Shown here piece after piece: positions 15,784 to 22,949 of a stretch of DNA of 31,189 nucleotides (the stretch's first letter is position 1; every line of letters starts with the position of its first letter). The notes beneath the pieces are model-generated. The model had not been told where the DNA came from. It searched no databases and worked only from the letters and a program-made list of their open reading frames with translations. Source of the DNA: Thermoplasmata archaeon. GTDB lineage: Archaea > Thermoplasmatota > JAKEGO01. A program made the translations under genes and the position numbers. The stretch lies in assembly GCA_022615805.1 (NCBI GenBank), contig JAKEGO010000067.1, forward strand, positions 1 to 31,189, given 5' to 3'.

Positions 15784-16794
15784 TCACGCCAGCCTCTCGG
15801 GGCACCCCTCCCTGCGCGAGCAGTGCCTGCACTTCCCCGGGCGATGGTGGTTCCTGTGGACGACCTCGGTCGCGATATGTTCCCTCATGAGGGCGACCTT
15901 CTCGAGCACGAGCGCCTTGAGCTCCTCGGTGTACTCGACCGTGAACTCGGCGCCGTCGCCGTACCGGATCAGGCCGTAGGGCGGCCTCTCCCCCGTGTCC
16001 TCCAGTATGAGGCAGTAGGCCGCTATCTGGAGGATGTGGGAGAAGAACGGCCCCTGGGGGACGCGTCCCGTCTTGACCTCCACGGGGACCATCATCCCGT
16101 CCCTCTCGACGATCATGTCGGGGCGTCCGCTCACGCCATGCGTCCGTGAGACGTGGAGCATCGCCCCATCGAGGTCATCCGAGTACCTTATCATCCCCTT
16201 CGGGAGCCTCGACTCCTTCCGGAGGGCGATCGCGGTCTCGATCGAGGTCCAGAGCTTGTTGAGATAAAGCGCCGCCCAGAGCAGCCATACGAGCGTGAGG
16301 ATGAGGGGGATGAAGTTGCTCCCCTCGTAGGAGAGGATGACGATCCGGTCGTACCTGTACGATACGATGTTGATGAAACCGGTTAGGAAGACGACGATGC
16401 CCGCGACGGTCAGCAATTGCACCGTGTCGAGCGCCTTCTCGGCCTGGCGATCGAACATGAAGATGTAGGCCGCCAGCATCCCCCACACGATGCCGATGAC
16501 CATGAGCACGAATCCGGTTATCCATCTGGTCGTCACGGGGATCATGTAGCCGAACGCCTGTATCGCGGTGATCACGCTCAGCAGCGTGAATATCCTGATG
16601 TACCTGCGCGATTCCATGGCCGCCGTCTCGGCCCTCATCACCGCTCTCGCGGAGCGCCCTACCGCAGCGTGACGCCTGACCCCCTCGCGGGTCTCCCTCG
16701 TAGGAACGTTGTGCCCCTTCCGTTCCAGGTACCAGCTCAAGGGGCAGTATCCGTATCGTTCAACGTCGCTGGCAGATATCAGTTCCTCTGCCAT
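15784..16794 (-). CDS. Cas4-like PD-(D/E)XK nuclease with four internal transmembrane helices
   Basis: This 336-residue protein has every landmark of a Cas4/RecB-type iron-sulfur nuclease, but split by a membrane domain. The N-terminal part has SASDVERYGYCPLSWYLER with Cys17, then EGVRRH with His42. Residues about 66-86, 91-113, 124-144 and 161-179 form four hydrophobic helices. The nuclease core follows: GRPDMIVE with Asp226, VPVEVKTG with Glu239 and Lys241, and QIAAY at 256-260. The C-terminus has Cys322-x2-Cys325-x5-Cys331, which with Cys17 would bind a 4Fe-4S cluster. The ATG at 16794 is where homology starts; a GAGGGGGG ribosome binding site and a TATA box lie upstream. No CRISPR array or other cas gene is in the window. 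Nuclease activity is inferred from the intact motifs. Confidence 0.85.
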   Translation of the reverse strand: MAEELISASDVERYGYCPLSWYLERKGHNVPTRETREGVRRHAAVGRSARAVMRAETAAMESRRYIRIFTLLSVITAIQAFGYMIPVTTRWITGFVLMVIGIVWGMLAAYIFMFDRQAEKALDTVQLLTVAGIVVFLTGFINIVSYRYDRIVILSYEGSNFIPLILTLVWLLWAALYLNKLWTSIETAIALRKESRLPKGMIRYSDDLDGAMLHVSRTHGVSGRPDMIVERDGMMVPVEVKTGRVPQGPFFSHILQIAAYCLILEDTGERPPYGLIRYGDGAEFTVEYTEELKALVLEKVALMREHIATEVVHRNHHRPGKCRHCSRREGCPERLA

Positions 16795-16823
16795 CGTACC
16801 CCCCTCAACGATGGGCTCATAAC

Positions 16824-16832
16824 GATTTAAAC
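16824..16832 (-). promoter_or_regulatory. TATA box of the Cas4-like gene
   Basis: The minus strand reads GTTTAAATC about 34 nt before the ATG at 16794. The predicted leader is about 8 nt and overlaps the purine-rich ribosome binding site. Confidence 0.6.
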
Positions 16833-17021
16833 GTTGGCTTCCAGCGAGGGCCTCGCCCCTCCCTCGCGGAATGGCTGAAAGGGGAGCGACATCGTGTCGC
16901 CCGGTCCGGGCCCCCGTCATGCTCCGATGGTTCGCGATCTACCCAAGTCCATGAGGCGCCGGGACCTGCGACGGCGTCGCCCCTTCGTCAGGACAAACGG
17001 GACGGACGTCCGCATGGCAGC

Positions 17022-18557
17022 CTAGTGGAGGAAGGCCCGTGTGTTCGTGATCACCATCGCGATGCCATGGTCGTCGGCCGCCCTCACGATCTCCCTGTCC
17101 TTGATGGAGCCGCCTGGCTGGATGATCGCGGAGATGCCGGCGTCGGCTGCCGTCTCCACGCTGTCAGGGAACGGGAAGAACCCGTCGGACGCGAGGACCG
17201 CGTCCTTCGCCTTCCTGCCCGCGTTCTGGACCGCGATGCGGACCGAACCGACGCGGCTCTGCTGTCCAGCGCCGATGCCGAGCGTCCGCTCCTCCCTGGC
17301 GACCACGATGGCATTCGATTTCACGCAGGAGACCACCTTCCAGGCGAACCTCAGGTCCGCCCACTCGTCCCTGGTCGGCCCCCTTTCCGTGGGAGATGTC
17401 CACGTCTCCTCTCCGGCGGGCGCGGTCACCTGCCCGAGGAACGCCGCACCCAGGCTCGAGTACTCCGGGCCGCCGCGCTCCATCTCCATCATCGTCGGCC
17501 ATCGTATGACGCGAAGGTTCTTCCTCTTCGTGAGGACGCCGAGGGCCGCCTCCGAGAAGGACGGCGCAACGACGATCTCGGTGAAGACCTGGACGATCTC
17601 GGCCGCGGTCCTCGCGTCCACCTCCCGATTGCAGGCGACGATCCCCCCGAAAGCGGATACCTTGTCCGTCTCGAAGGCCCTCTTGTACGCCCTGAGGGGC
17701 GAATCCGCGACCGCGACCCCGCTCGGATTGGTGTGCTTGATTATGGAGACCGCGGGCGAATCGAAATCTGACACGATGATGGCGCCTGCGTATATATCCA
17801 GGTAATTGTTGTACGACATCTCCGGGCCATGGACCAGTTGCGCATCGATGACGGACGGCCCCTCCCGCCAGGTGTAAAGCGTCCCGGTCTGGTGCGGGTT
17901 CTCGCCGTACCTCAGGGCCTTTACCTTCCGGAGGGTAAGGTCGACGGTCGAGGCCGTTCCATCCTCCTTCCCAGGTGGTCCGCCGGCGAGGTAGGCGTGG
18001 ATGGCCGCATCGTATGACGTCGTCCTGAGGAACGCGGCGGAAGCCAGGGAGGCGAGCGTGTCCCCCGCGAGGCCTCCCGAGAGATCGATCTCGGCCATGA
18101 CCGGAGGGTACTGGTCGGGCGACGTGACGACGGCCACGTGCTCGTGGTTCTTCGCGGCGGCCCTTATCAGGCTGACCCCTCCGATGTCTATGTTCTCTAT
18201 GATCTCCTCCCGTGGCCTCCCCTCCGCGACCGCTCGCTCGAAAGGATAGAGGTTCACGACCACCATGTCGATGAGGCCGATGCCCAGCTCCTCCAGAACG
18301 GCCATATGGATCGGATTGTCGCGCATGGCGAGGATCCCGGCGTAGATGTGCGGGTGGAGGGTCTTCACGCGCCCCCCGAGCAGCTCCGGCGTGTCGGTGA
18401 GCGTCTCGATCCGGACCACTGGCACGCCCTCCCTCTCCAGGGCGAGGGCCGTCCCGCCGGTGGCGAGCATCTCGATCCCGCGTCCCTGCAGTCCTCGACC
18501 GAGGTCCTCGATGCCAGTCCTGTCCGATACGCTGATGAGCGCCCTGCCTACCCGCAT
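17022..18557 (-). CDS. purH: Bifunctional AICAR formyltransferase / IMP cyclohydrolase
   Basis: PurH formylates AICAR with 10-formyl-tetrahydrofolate-type cofactor and closes the ring to IMP. The protein is full length (511 residues). The N-terminal IMP cyclohydrolase has ISVSDRTGIEDL, ATGGTA, GGRVKTLHPHIYAGIL and NLYPFE. The transformylase part has RYGENPHQ, IKHTNPSGVA, DKVSAFGGIVACNREVD, SNAIVVA, GIGAGQQSRV, SDGFFPFPDSVE and IIQPGGSIKD. The ATG at 18557 is preferred because GAGGTG lies 8 nt upstream; a GTG directly before it (18560) is an alternative. Many archaea replace this enzyme with PurP and PurO, so an intact bacterial-type PurH is notable. The adjoining genes give no further purine context. 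Confidence 0.96.
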   Translation of the reverse strand: MRVGRALISVSDRTGIEDLGRGLQGRGIEMLATGGTALALEREGVPVVRIETLTDTPELLGGRVKTLHPHIYAGILAMRDNPIHMAVLEELGIGLIDMVVVNLYPFERAVAEGRPREEIIENIDIGGVSLIRAAAKNHEHVAVVTSPDQYPPVMAEIDLSGGLAGDTLASLASAAFLRTTSYDAAIHAYLAGGPPGKEDGTASTVDLTLRKVKALRYGENPHQTGTLYTWREGPSVIDAQLVHGPEMSYNNYLDIYAGAIIVSDFDSPAVSIIKHTNPSGVAVADSPLRAYKRAFETDKVSAFGGIVACNREVDARTAAEIVQVFTEIVVAPSFSEAALGVLTKRKNLRVIRWPTMMEMERGGPEYSSLGAAFLGQVTAPAGEETWTSPTERGPTRDEWADLRFAWKVVSCVKSNAIVVAREERTLGIGAGQQSRVGSVRIAVQNAGRKAKDAVLASDGFFPFPDSVETAADAGISAIIQPGGSIKDREIVRAADDHGIAMVITNTRAFLH

Positions 18558-18664
18558 CACGGGTGCACCTCAGGATGGCCCAAAAAGGCCTTACGACAAT
18601 ACCGGAACGCCTACATTAATGTTCGGACCGTCGATCGCCCGGCCACCGGGGACGCAGTGCCGTG

Positions 18665-19675
18665 TCATTCGTTCAGCGAACCGATGAGGTGCAGCGCGGC
18701 GAGGGTCCCGACAGCTACGCGAACGTCGCCGATCTCTCCTTCGAAGCGTCCGCTCCCCTCGAAGCCCTTGCCCCTGCCGTCGCACCTTCCGACCTCCCCG
18801 CCAAGATCGTCCCTGGCCCGGAGGTCGAAACGGTAGCCGCCGGGCCCGCTCTCGACGTGTCCCCACATCGTCAGGATCCTCCCGTCCGGGAACTGGAGGA
18901 ACAGGGTCTTCTCGGCCCCGGTCAGCTTCTCGTACATGAAGGCCAGCATCTCGTTCCGCTGGCCGATGAACCTGAACACCGCCACGTGAGGGTCGATGAT
19001 CTCGATGGTGAGACCCTCCCCGTGGTCCGGCGTGAACGAGACCATCTCGGGCGAACGTTGGACCCCGGACATCCGGCCTTCGCGCCACCTCGCGTGGAAG
19101 GTCAGCTGCCCGTTCTCGATCGCGGCATCGACCGTCGTCACCACGACCGATGGCACGGGAGGGACCATCGCCCTCACCGCATCCCCCTCGCGTCCCCTCG
19201 GCTCTACCTCCGGCGGGGCCTCCCGGCGTCGGCGACCCCATCTCCCTTTCGGCTTCACCTTGCGGGTGAGGGGCTTCATCGTGACCTTCCGTGCCCCCTC
19301 CGGAAGTGGCGGATTCAGGTCGTCGTCGGGCGGCCGGCGTTCGGGCTCGCGCTCGCCAGCCAGGTCGCCGGGTCTCGGCTGGACGTTGTCCCTCCGGGCC
19401 AGCGGCGCAGAGGCTCCTGAGCGTTGGAAGGGCGCGTCGGTGACCTCGGAGAACGGCGGCGTTGACGCCTCGCGTTGCGACCCGCCCCTTTCCCTCGCCC
19501 GCCTCTCGGCCTCGGAGTCGATGATCGCGGACGGCATGGACATCGGGGGGCGTATCGTCACCGTCGACCTGAAGTTGCATTCCGGGCACGTGATGATGAA
19601 CTTGCCCTCGCGGTCGGGCGTCTCTGCCACGAACTCGTGGCGGCACTTGGGGCAGCGCATCCTCTGCTTGGGCAT
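18665..19675 (-). CDS. Zinc-ribbon protein with disordered linker and unknown C-terminal domain
   Basis: A 336-residue protein in three parts. Residues 1-42 form a zinc ribbon with Cys8-x2-Cys11 and Cys30-x2-Cys33 (CPKC and CPEC). Residues about 45-180 are rich in Arg, Pro, Glu and Gly with little order expected, including two basic patches (KPLTRKVKPKGRWGRRRRE). Residues about 185-336 form a probable globular beta-rich domain (VVVTTVDAAIENGQLTFHARW to VAVGTLAALHLIGSLNE), which I do not recognise. The ATG overlaps the stop of the upstream creatininase-family gene as TGATG, so translation is coupled. The zinc ribbon suggests nucleic-acid or protein binding, but the function is unknown. Confidence 0.75.
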   Translation of the reverse strand: MPKQRMRCPKCRHEFVAETPDREGKFIITCPECNFRSTVTIRPPMSMPSAIIDSEAERRARERGGSQREASTPPFSEVTDAPFQRSGASAPLARRDNVQPRPGDLAGEREPERRPPDDDLNPPLPEGARKVTMKPLTRKVKPKGRWGRRRREAPPEVEPRGREGDAVRAMVPPVPSVVVTTVDAAIENGQLTFHARWREGRMSGVQRSPEMVSFTPDHGEGLTIEIIDPHVAVFRFIGQRNEMLAFMYEKLTGAEKTLFLQFPDGRILTMWGHVESGPGGYRFDLRARDDLGGEVGRCDGRGKGFEGSGRFEGEIGDVRVAVGTLAALHLIGSLNE

Positions 19676-20394
19676 CACCTCACCCCCGCTGCCATGTACC
19701 GGTCCACTATGTCCACGAGCCGGTCCGCGACCCTCGAGTTGAAATCGGCACCGTACGCCGGAGTGGCGGCGGACGGGTCCCCCTCGTACGCATGGGGCCA
19801 GAGACCGCCGGGTTCCGGGTCGATGACGTACTGGAGCGAGGCGGTCCCAGCCTTGCCCGGTGTGTCGCGGACGAGCGTCGGGCGGTAGGCCATCATGCGG
19901 GCCGTCTCCACCATCCCACCGTGCCCGTCACCCTGTGGCACGTCAGGGAGTTCGTATGCCACCTCCCAGTCGGAGACGACGAGGATCGCGACGTCGTGCA
20001 TCCGGGCCATCTCCGCCGCGGCCACCCTCAGTGCCGACATGTGCTGGCGCCCGGCGTGGCTCGAAAGGACCAGGAGTCGGCGGAAGCCGGCGGAGAGGAC
20101 GCTGTGCATGAGGTCCTCGACCAGGGAATGCAGTGACTCGAAGGTTATCGTGACGGTGCCAGGGAAGTCCCTCGTCGACGAGCAGAGGCCGTAGGGGACG
20201 CCGGGCAGGACCACGGCGCCATCGACGCGGTCCGCGACCGCGTCAGCTACTTCGACCGCAGTCAGCCAGTCAGTGCCGACGGGCAGGTGCGGCCCGTGGC
20301 CTTCGATCGACCCGACGGGCAGGATGAGCAGTGTCCGCTCCCTGTCGAGGGCATCGACCTCATCCATCGTCATCTCGTCCCAGCGCGCCGCCAT
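19675..20394 (-). CDS. Creatininase-family metal-dependent amidohydrolase (ArfB-like candidate)
   Basis: This 239-residue protein has the creatininase fold and metal ligands: PVGSIEGHGPHLPVGTD (Glu31, His33, Asp42), SSHAGRQHM with His113, and GDGHGGMVETA with His158 and Glu163. In archaea one member, ArfB, deformylates the GTP-derived pyrimidine in riboflavin and F420 synthesis; other members act on creatinine or in peptide-cofactor maturation. ArfB is the most natural guess for an archaeon but the sequence alone does not prove it. The ATG at 20394 was chosen because family sequence starts MAARWDEMT and a TATA-like AGATTAATG lies about 38 nt upstream. The stop overlaps the start of the zinc-ribbon gene. 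Confidence 0.82.
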   Translation of the reverse strand: MAARWDEMTMDEVDALDRERTLLILPVGSIEGHGPHLPVGTDWLTAVEVADAVADRVDGAVVLPGVPYGLCSSTRDFPGTVTITFESLHSLVEDLMHSVLSAGFRRLLVLSSHAGRQHMSALRVAAAEMARMHDVAILVVSDWEVAYELPDVPQGDGHGGMVETARMMAYRPTLVRDTPGKAGTASLQYVIDPEPGGLWPHAYEGDPSAATPAYGADFNSRVADRLVDIVDRYMAAGVR

Positions 20395-20488
20395 CGGAAC
20401 ACCCGGAGTGCCAAAGGGGACCGGGGACATTAATCTTTCCCAGCGCAACTCTTAAGAACCAACCGCTCGTTCATCGATTCCGCCCCGT

Positions 20489-20565
20489 GCGGGTGTAGTG
20501 TAGCCTGGTTATCACTTTAGCTTGCCAAGCTAGAAACTCGGGTTCAAATCCCGGCGCCCGCACCA
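20489..20565 (+). tRNA. tRNA-Gly (anticodon GCC)
   Basis: The acceptor stem GCGGGTG pairs with CGCCCGC at 20555-20561 (one G-T pair). The anticodon stem TTAGC/GCTAG encloses TTGCCAA with anticodon GCC. The T arm is CGGGTTCAAATCCCG. The discriminator A at 20562 is followed by CCA, so the CCA end is encoded. There is no intron. A TATA-like CTTAAGAA lies about 35 nt upstream (20451-20458). The last 19 bases of the T arm, acceptor and flank are repeated exactly at 20691-20709. Confidence 0.96.
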
Positions 20566-20567
20566 TC
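20549..20567 (+). repeat. attL-like 19-bp repeat at the tRNA-Gly 3' end
   Basis: TCCCGGCGCCCGCACCATC covers the end of the T arm, the 3' acceptor strand and CCA of tRNA-Gly. The identical 19-mer occurs 142 bp downstream. Such a duplication at a tRNA 3' end is typical of tyrosine-recombinase integration, but no integrase is present. Confidence 0.7.
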
Positions 20568-20706
20568 ACCTTCACGTCAATTCTAGATGGGTCGCAGGTG
20601 ATGGTGCTGAACGTCGATGGGATACGTCGATGCCTTCGGCATCGACTGGCCCGGAGGTTTCATGCCGTCGCTGGCAGGTGAAACCCCCGGTCCCGGCGCC
20701 CGCACC
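20563..20706 (+). repeat. Structured direct repeat, copy 1 (144 bp)
   Basis: This segment is repeated without gaps 257 bp downstream with about 13 differences in 144 positions (about 91% identity). It begins at the CCA of tRNA-Gly. Inside are an 11-bp inverted repeat (CACCATCACCT, from 20561, with AGGTGATGGTG, to 20606), a 9-bp hairpin GTCGATGCC/GGCATCGAC with a TTC loop (20626-20646), and a GGTTTCATGCC/GGCA-GG-TGAAACC hairpin (20656-20685). These conserved hairpins suggest a structured RNA or a mobile repeat. No protein is recognised. Confidence 0.75.
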
Positions 20707-20709
20707 ATC
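20691..20709 (+). repeat. attR-like exact copy of the tRNA-Gly 3' end
   Basis: This is the same 19-mer as at 20549-20567, at the right end of repeat copy 1. A third, decayed version with 13 of 19 matches lies at 20948-20966, at the end of repeat copy 2. Confidence 0.7.
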
Positions 20710-20819
20710 CGCAGGAACCTTGGATCCTTTTCACATATCAAGGTTCCGAGGATGGACATGGCAATTACATAACTCCCCACCTTTCCGGAGGGATTGGACA
20801 CCCACGAAGTGGGTGGCGT
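20710..20819. other. 110-bp spacer between the repeat copies, with two hairpins
   Basis: The spacer has a 9-bp inverted repeat GGAACCTTG/CAAGGTTCC (20714-20747, loop of 16) and a 7-bp hairpin CACCCAC/GTGGGTG with a GAA loop (20799-20815). A TATA-like ATTACATAAC at 20764-20773 could start a transcript running through repeat copy 2. No coding frame is convincing. Confidence 0.5.
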
Positions 20820-20963
20820 CCATCACCTTCACGTCACTCGTAGACAGGTCACAGGTGATGGTGCTGAACGTTGATTGGACACGTCGATGCCTTCGGCATC
20901 GACTGGCCCGGAGGTTTCATGCCGTCGCTGGCAGGTGAAACCCCCGGCCCCGGTGCTCGTACC
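20820..20963 (+). repeat. Structured direct repeat, copy 2 (144 bp)
   Basis: About 91% identical to copy 1 at a constant offset of 257 bp with no indels. All three hairpins remain possible: CCATCACCT/AGGTGATGG is shortened on the tRNA-proximal side, and the other two stems are identical. Differences cluster in the loop of the first stem, just before the second stem and in the tRNA-like right end. Confidence 0.75.
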
Positions 20964-21085
20964 CCCTCACTATTTCGCTACAACCTATCTTATAAGGAAT
21001 GCACGCGTGATGGTGTTCGGGACCGAGGTTCGCGAGGACCTCCTCCGATGGCACACGATAAATACGAGAAAGTCGATTCTAAGCC
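20964..21085. other. Promoter region of queE and right edge of the repeat locus
   Basis: A symmetrical TCTTATAAGG at 20989-20998 could act as a TATA box in either direction: to the left it would transcribe the repeats on the minus strand from about 20969. The box GATAAATA at 21057-21064 is centred 25 nt before the queE ATG and is the likelier queE promoter. Confidence 0.55.
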
Positions 21086-21712
21086 ATGCTCCGGGTCGCT
21101 GAGATCTTCCGGTCGATACAGGGAGAGGGCGTCAGGATGGGCGTACCGACCACCTTCGTCCGGCTGACCGGGTGCAACCTCCGTTGCCGGTGGTGCGACA
21201 CGGCCTTCGCCTACGAAGGCGGGCGCGACATGACCGTCGCCCAGGTCGTGGACGCAGTCACGCGGCTCGGCCCAAGGGAGGTGTGCATCACTGGCGGAGA
21301 GCCGATGGCGCAGCACATCCTCCCGCTGGTCCAGAGGCTCGTTGGATCCGGCCGCGCCGTCGTCGTGGAGACCAACGGCTCCTTCCCCCTCGCCGACATC
21401 CTTCTCGATGGGGTCTCGATATCGATGGACTGGAAGCTACCTTCCTCCGGCGAATCGGAGAGGATGCTCCGCGAGAACCTCGCGCTGCTGCGCCCGGTGG
21501 ACCAGCTGAAGTTCGTGGTGGCGGACGGAGAGGACCTCAGGGAGGTCGATAGGGTCCTGCAGACCAACGCCGTACGGTCGCCGGCCATCGTCCAGCCCGT
21601 CGGCGGCATCGACCTCGAGTGGCTCGTGGAGGCGGTCCTCGATAGCGGCCTCGATGTCCGGGTTCTCCCGCAGCTGCACAAGGTCATATGGGGCGAGGAA
21701 CGCGGGGTCTGA
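21086..21712 (+). CDS. queE: 7-carboxy-7-deazaguanine synthase (radical SAM)
   Basis: QueE rearranges 6-carboxy-tetrahydropterin to 7-carboxy-7-deazaguanine, a step to preQ0 and, in archaea, the tRNA base archaeosine. The 208-residue protein starts LRVAEIFRSIQGEG, typical of the family, and has the QueE-type radical SAM cluster motif C-x3-C-x2-C (Cys30, Cys34, Cys37 in CNLRCRWCD), TGGEP at 69-73, ETNGS and a late QPVGG. The ATG at 21086 is 25 nt after a TATA box, so the mRNA is probably leaderless. Other archaeosine genes (queC, queD, tgt) are absent from the window, but mptA at 5648 could supply the pterin precursor. Confidence 0.94.
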   Translation: MLRVAEIFRSIQGEGVRMGVPTTFVRLTGCNLRCRWCDTAFAYEGGRDMTVAQVVDAVTRLGPREVCITGGEPMAQHILPLVQRLVGSGRAVVVETNGSFPLADILLDGVSISMDWKLPSSGESERMLRENLALLRPVDQLKFVVADGEDLREVDRVLQTNAVRSPAIVQPVGGIDLEWLVEAVLDSGLDVRVLPQLHKVIWGEERGV

Positions 21713-21742
21713 AGCGATCGTGAAACGCCAGCCGACGAGCGC

Positions 21743-22531
21743 TCACCTGGCGATGCATGCGATCGCACGGCCGACCATCTTTGCGGCGAGAGCCGCGGTC
21801 CGGCCGTCGGGATCGAACGGGGGGCACACTTCCACGATGTCCATCGCGCCGATCCTCGGGCCAAGGGCCGAAATCAATTCCATTACGTATCGCGCGGATA
21901 GGCCGCCGGCTTCAGGGTTCCCGACACCCGGGGCGTCGGAGGGGTCGATGCTGTCCATGTCTATGGTCAGGTATATCTTGCCGGGGGCGAGCCGTCCTAC
22001 GACCTCTTTCACCGTCGCGCCAGGGGGAACGACCTCGACGTCGCGTTGGAAGGCCTCGAATTCCTCCCTGGCGAAGGACCTCGCTCCCACGTGGACGATC
22101 CGGTGTCCCATCTCGATCAGCCTTCGCGCCACCGTGGCATGCGACCCACGGTCCCCCAGGTAGTCGTCGCGATAATCGGCATGTGCGTCCACGTACAGGA
22201 CGTCCCAGTCGTGCGCCGCGCATGCGCCGACGGTGATGGAGTGCTCGCCCCCCAGCATGATGGGGGTCTTTCCGGTGGCGATCGCCCGCGACACGATGCG
22301 ACGGATGTCTTCGGGGTCCGGCCCGATGTCGCCTGCGTCGTGGATGGCGATGTCCGTCAGATCGACGAGCTCTTCTGGGTGCCACGTCTCGAAGTTGAAC
22401 GATGAGAGCCTTATCGCAAGGGGCGCAAGCCGCGTGCCCCTCCTGAACGAGCACGTCACGTCGACGGGCACACTGAAAATGACGAACCTCGCGTCGTCGA
22501 ACGCCGATGCGGCGTCGGCGAAGCGTACCAT
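21743..22531 (-). CDS. speB: Agmatinase / arginase-family ureohydrolase
   Basis: SpeB hydrolyses agmatine to putrescine and urea. The 262-residue protein has the binuclear manganese ligands of ureohydrolases: GGEHS with His97, DAHADYRD with Asp115, His117 and Asp119, and DMDSIDP with Asp191-Asp193. GSHAT at 129-133 and the final MDIVEVCPPFDP match agmatinases better than arginases. Length is slightly short but complete. The ATG at 22531 lies one nucleotide after the stop of the aIF5A gene, so the two share an mRNA. This placement suggests that putrescine production supports polyamine-dependent modification of aIF5A. Confidence 0.92.
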   Translation of the reverse strand: MVRFADAASAFDDARFVIFSVPVDVTCSFRRGTRLAPLAIRLSSFNFETWHPEELVDLTDIAIHDAGDIGPDPEDIRRIVSRAIATGKTPIMLGGEHSITVGACAAHDWDVLYVDAHADYRDDYLGDRGSHATVARRLIEMGHRIVHVGARSFAREEFEAFQRDVEVVPPGATVKEVVGRLAPGKIYLTIDMDSIDPSDAPGVGNPEAGGLSARYVMELISALGPRIGAMDIVEVCPPFDPDGRTAALAAKMVGRAIACIAR

Positions 22532-22532
22532 G

Positions 22533-22919
22533 TCACGCCCTCGTTATCATCCGCCTCCCGACGGCGTCGATGTACTGGATGTTCTCGCCGGGGGTGAGCT
22601 TGTCCTTGAAGTCCTCGGGTATGGGGAGCTCGAAGGTCTCGTAGTTCTCCAGGTCCATCAGCTGGGCGAGCGTCTCGGAGAACGAGAGGACCTGCGCCGT
22701 CCTTTTGGAGATCATGGGCACCTGCACCTTGTGCTTGACCGGGTGGACGACGCTCCGCTTCTGGTTGTCGAAGATGCCGATCGCCTCGATGCGGGCCTTG
22801 GCTTCGCCATGCTTCCCGGGTTTGGACGTTGATAAGGAAACGATCTTGCAGGGTTCGTTGTCTATCATCATGTACCTGTTGACGCGCAGTTCCCGGACCT
22901 CGGCGACCGTCACCGACAT
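22533..22919 (-). CDS. eif5A: Translation initiation factor aIF5A (hypusine-containing)
   Basis: aIF5A relieves ribosome stalling and needs a (deoxy)hypusine residue. The 128-residue protein has an N-terminal SH3-like domain with SKPGKHGEAKAR, where Lys36 in PGKHG is the modification site, and an OB-fold C-terminal domain ending IDAVGRRMITRA. The ATG at 22919 has a GGTGA ribosome binding site and a TATA box about 35 nt upstream; the frame extends to 23030 but the extra residues are not family-like and overlap the end of the flippase gene. It is followed by speB after one nucleotide, linking it with polyamine synthesis. Confidence 0.95.
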   Translation of the reverse strand: MSVTVAEVRELRVNRYMMIDNEPCKIVSLSTSKPGKHGEAKARIEAIGIFDNQKRSVVHPVKHKVQVPMISKRTAQVLSFSETLAQLMDLENYETFELPIPEDFKDKLTPGENIQYIDAVGRRMITRA

Positions 22920-22949
22920 AACTTCACCGGCCCATCCATTGAGAGATGC

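Noticed and set aside
15784..16794. Cas4-like gene as part of a CRISPR-Cas locus
   Set aside because: No repeats or other cas genes are within the window; neighbours are a permease-like gene and purH.
20597..20616. Box C/D-type guide RNA in the repeat (GGTGATGG then CTGA)
   Set aside because: The C-like and D-like boxes are only a few bases apart, leaving no guide region.
20563..20963. Repeats near tRNA-Gly as a CRISPR array
   Set aside because: There are only two copies of 144 bp with a 110-bp spacer, unlike short regular CRISPR repeats.
21010..21102. 30-codon frame upstream of and overlapping queE
   Set aside because: The TATA-like box at 20989 is too close for the start, and the frame overlaps the queE start without resemblance to any protein.
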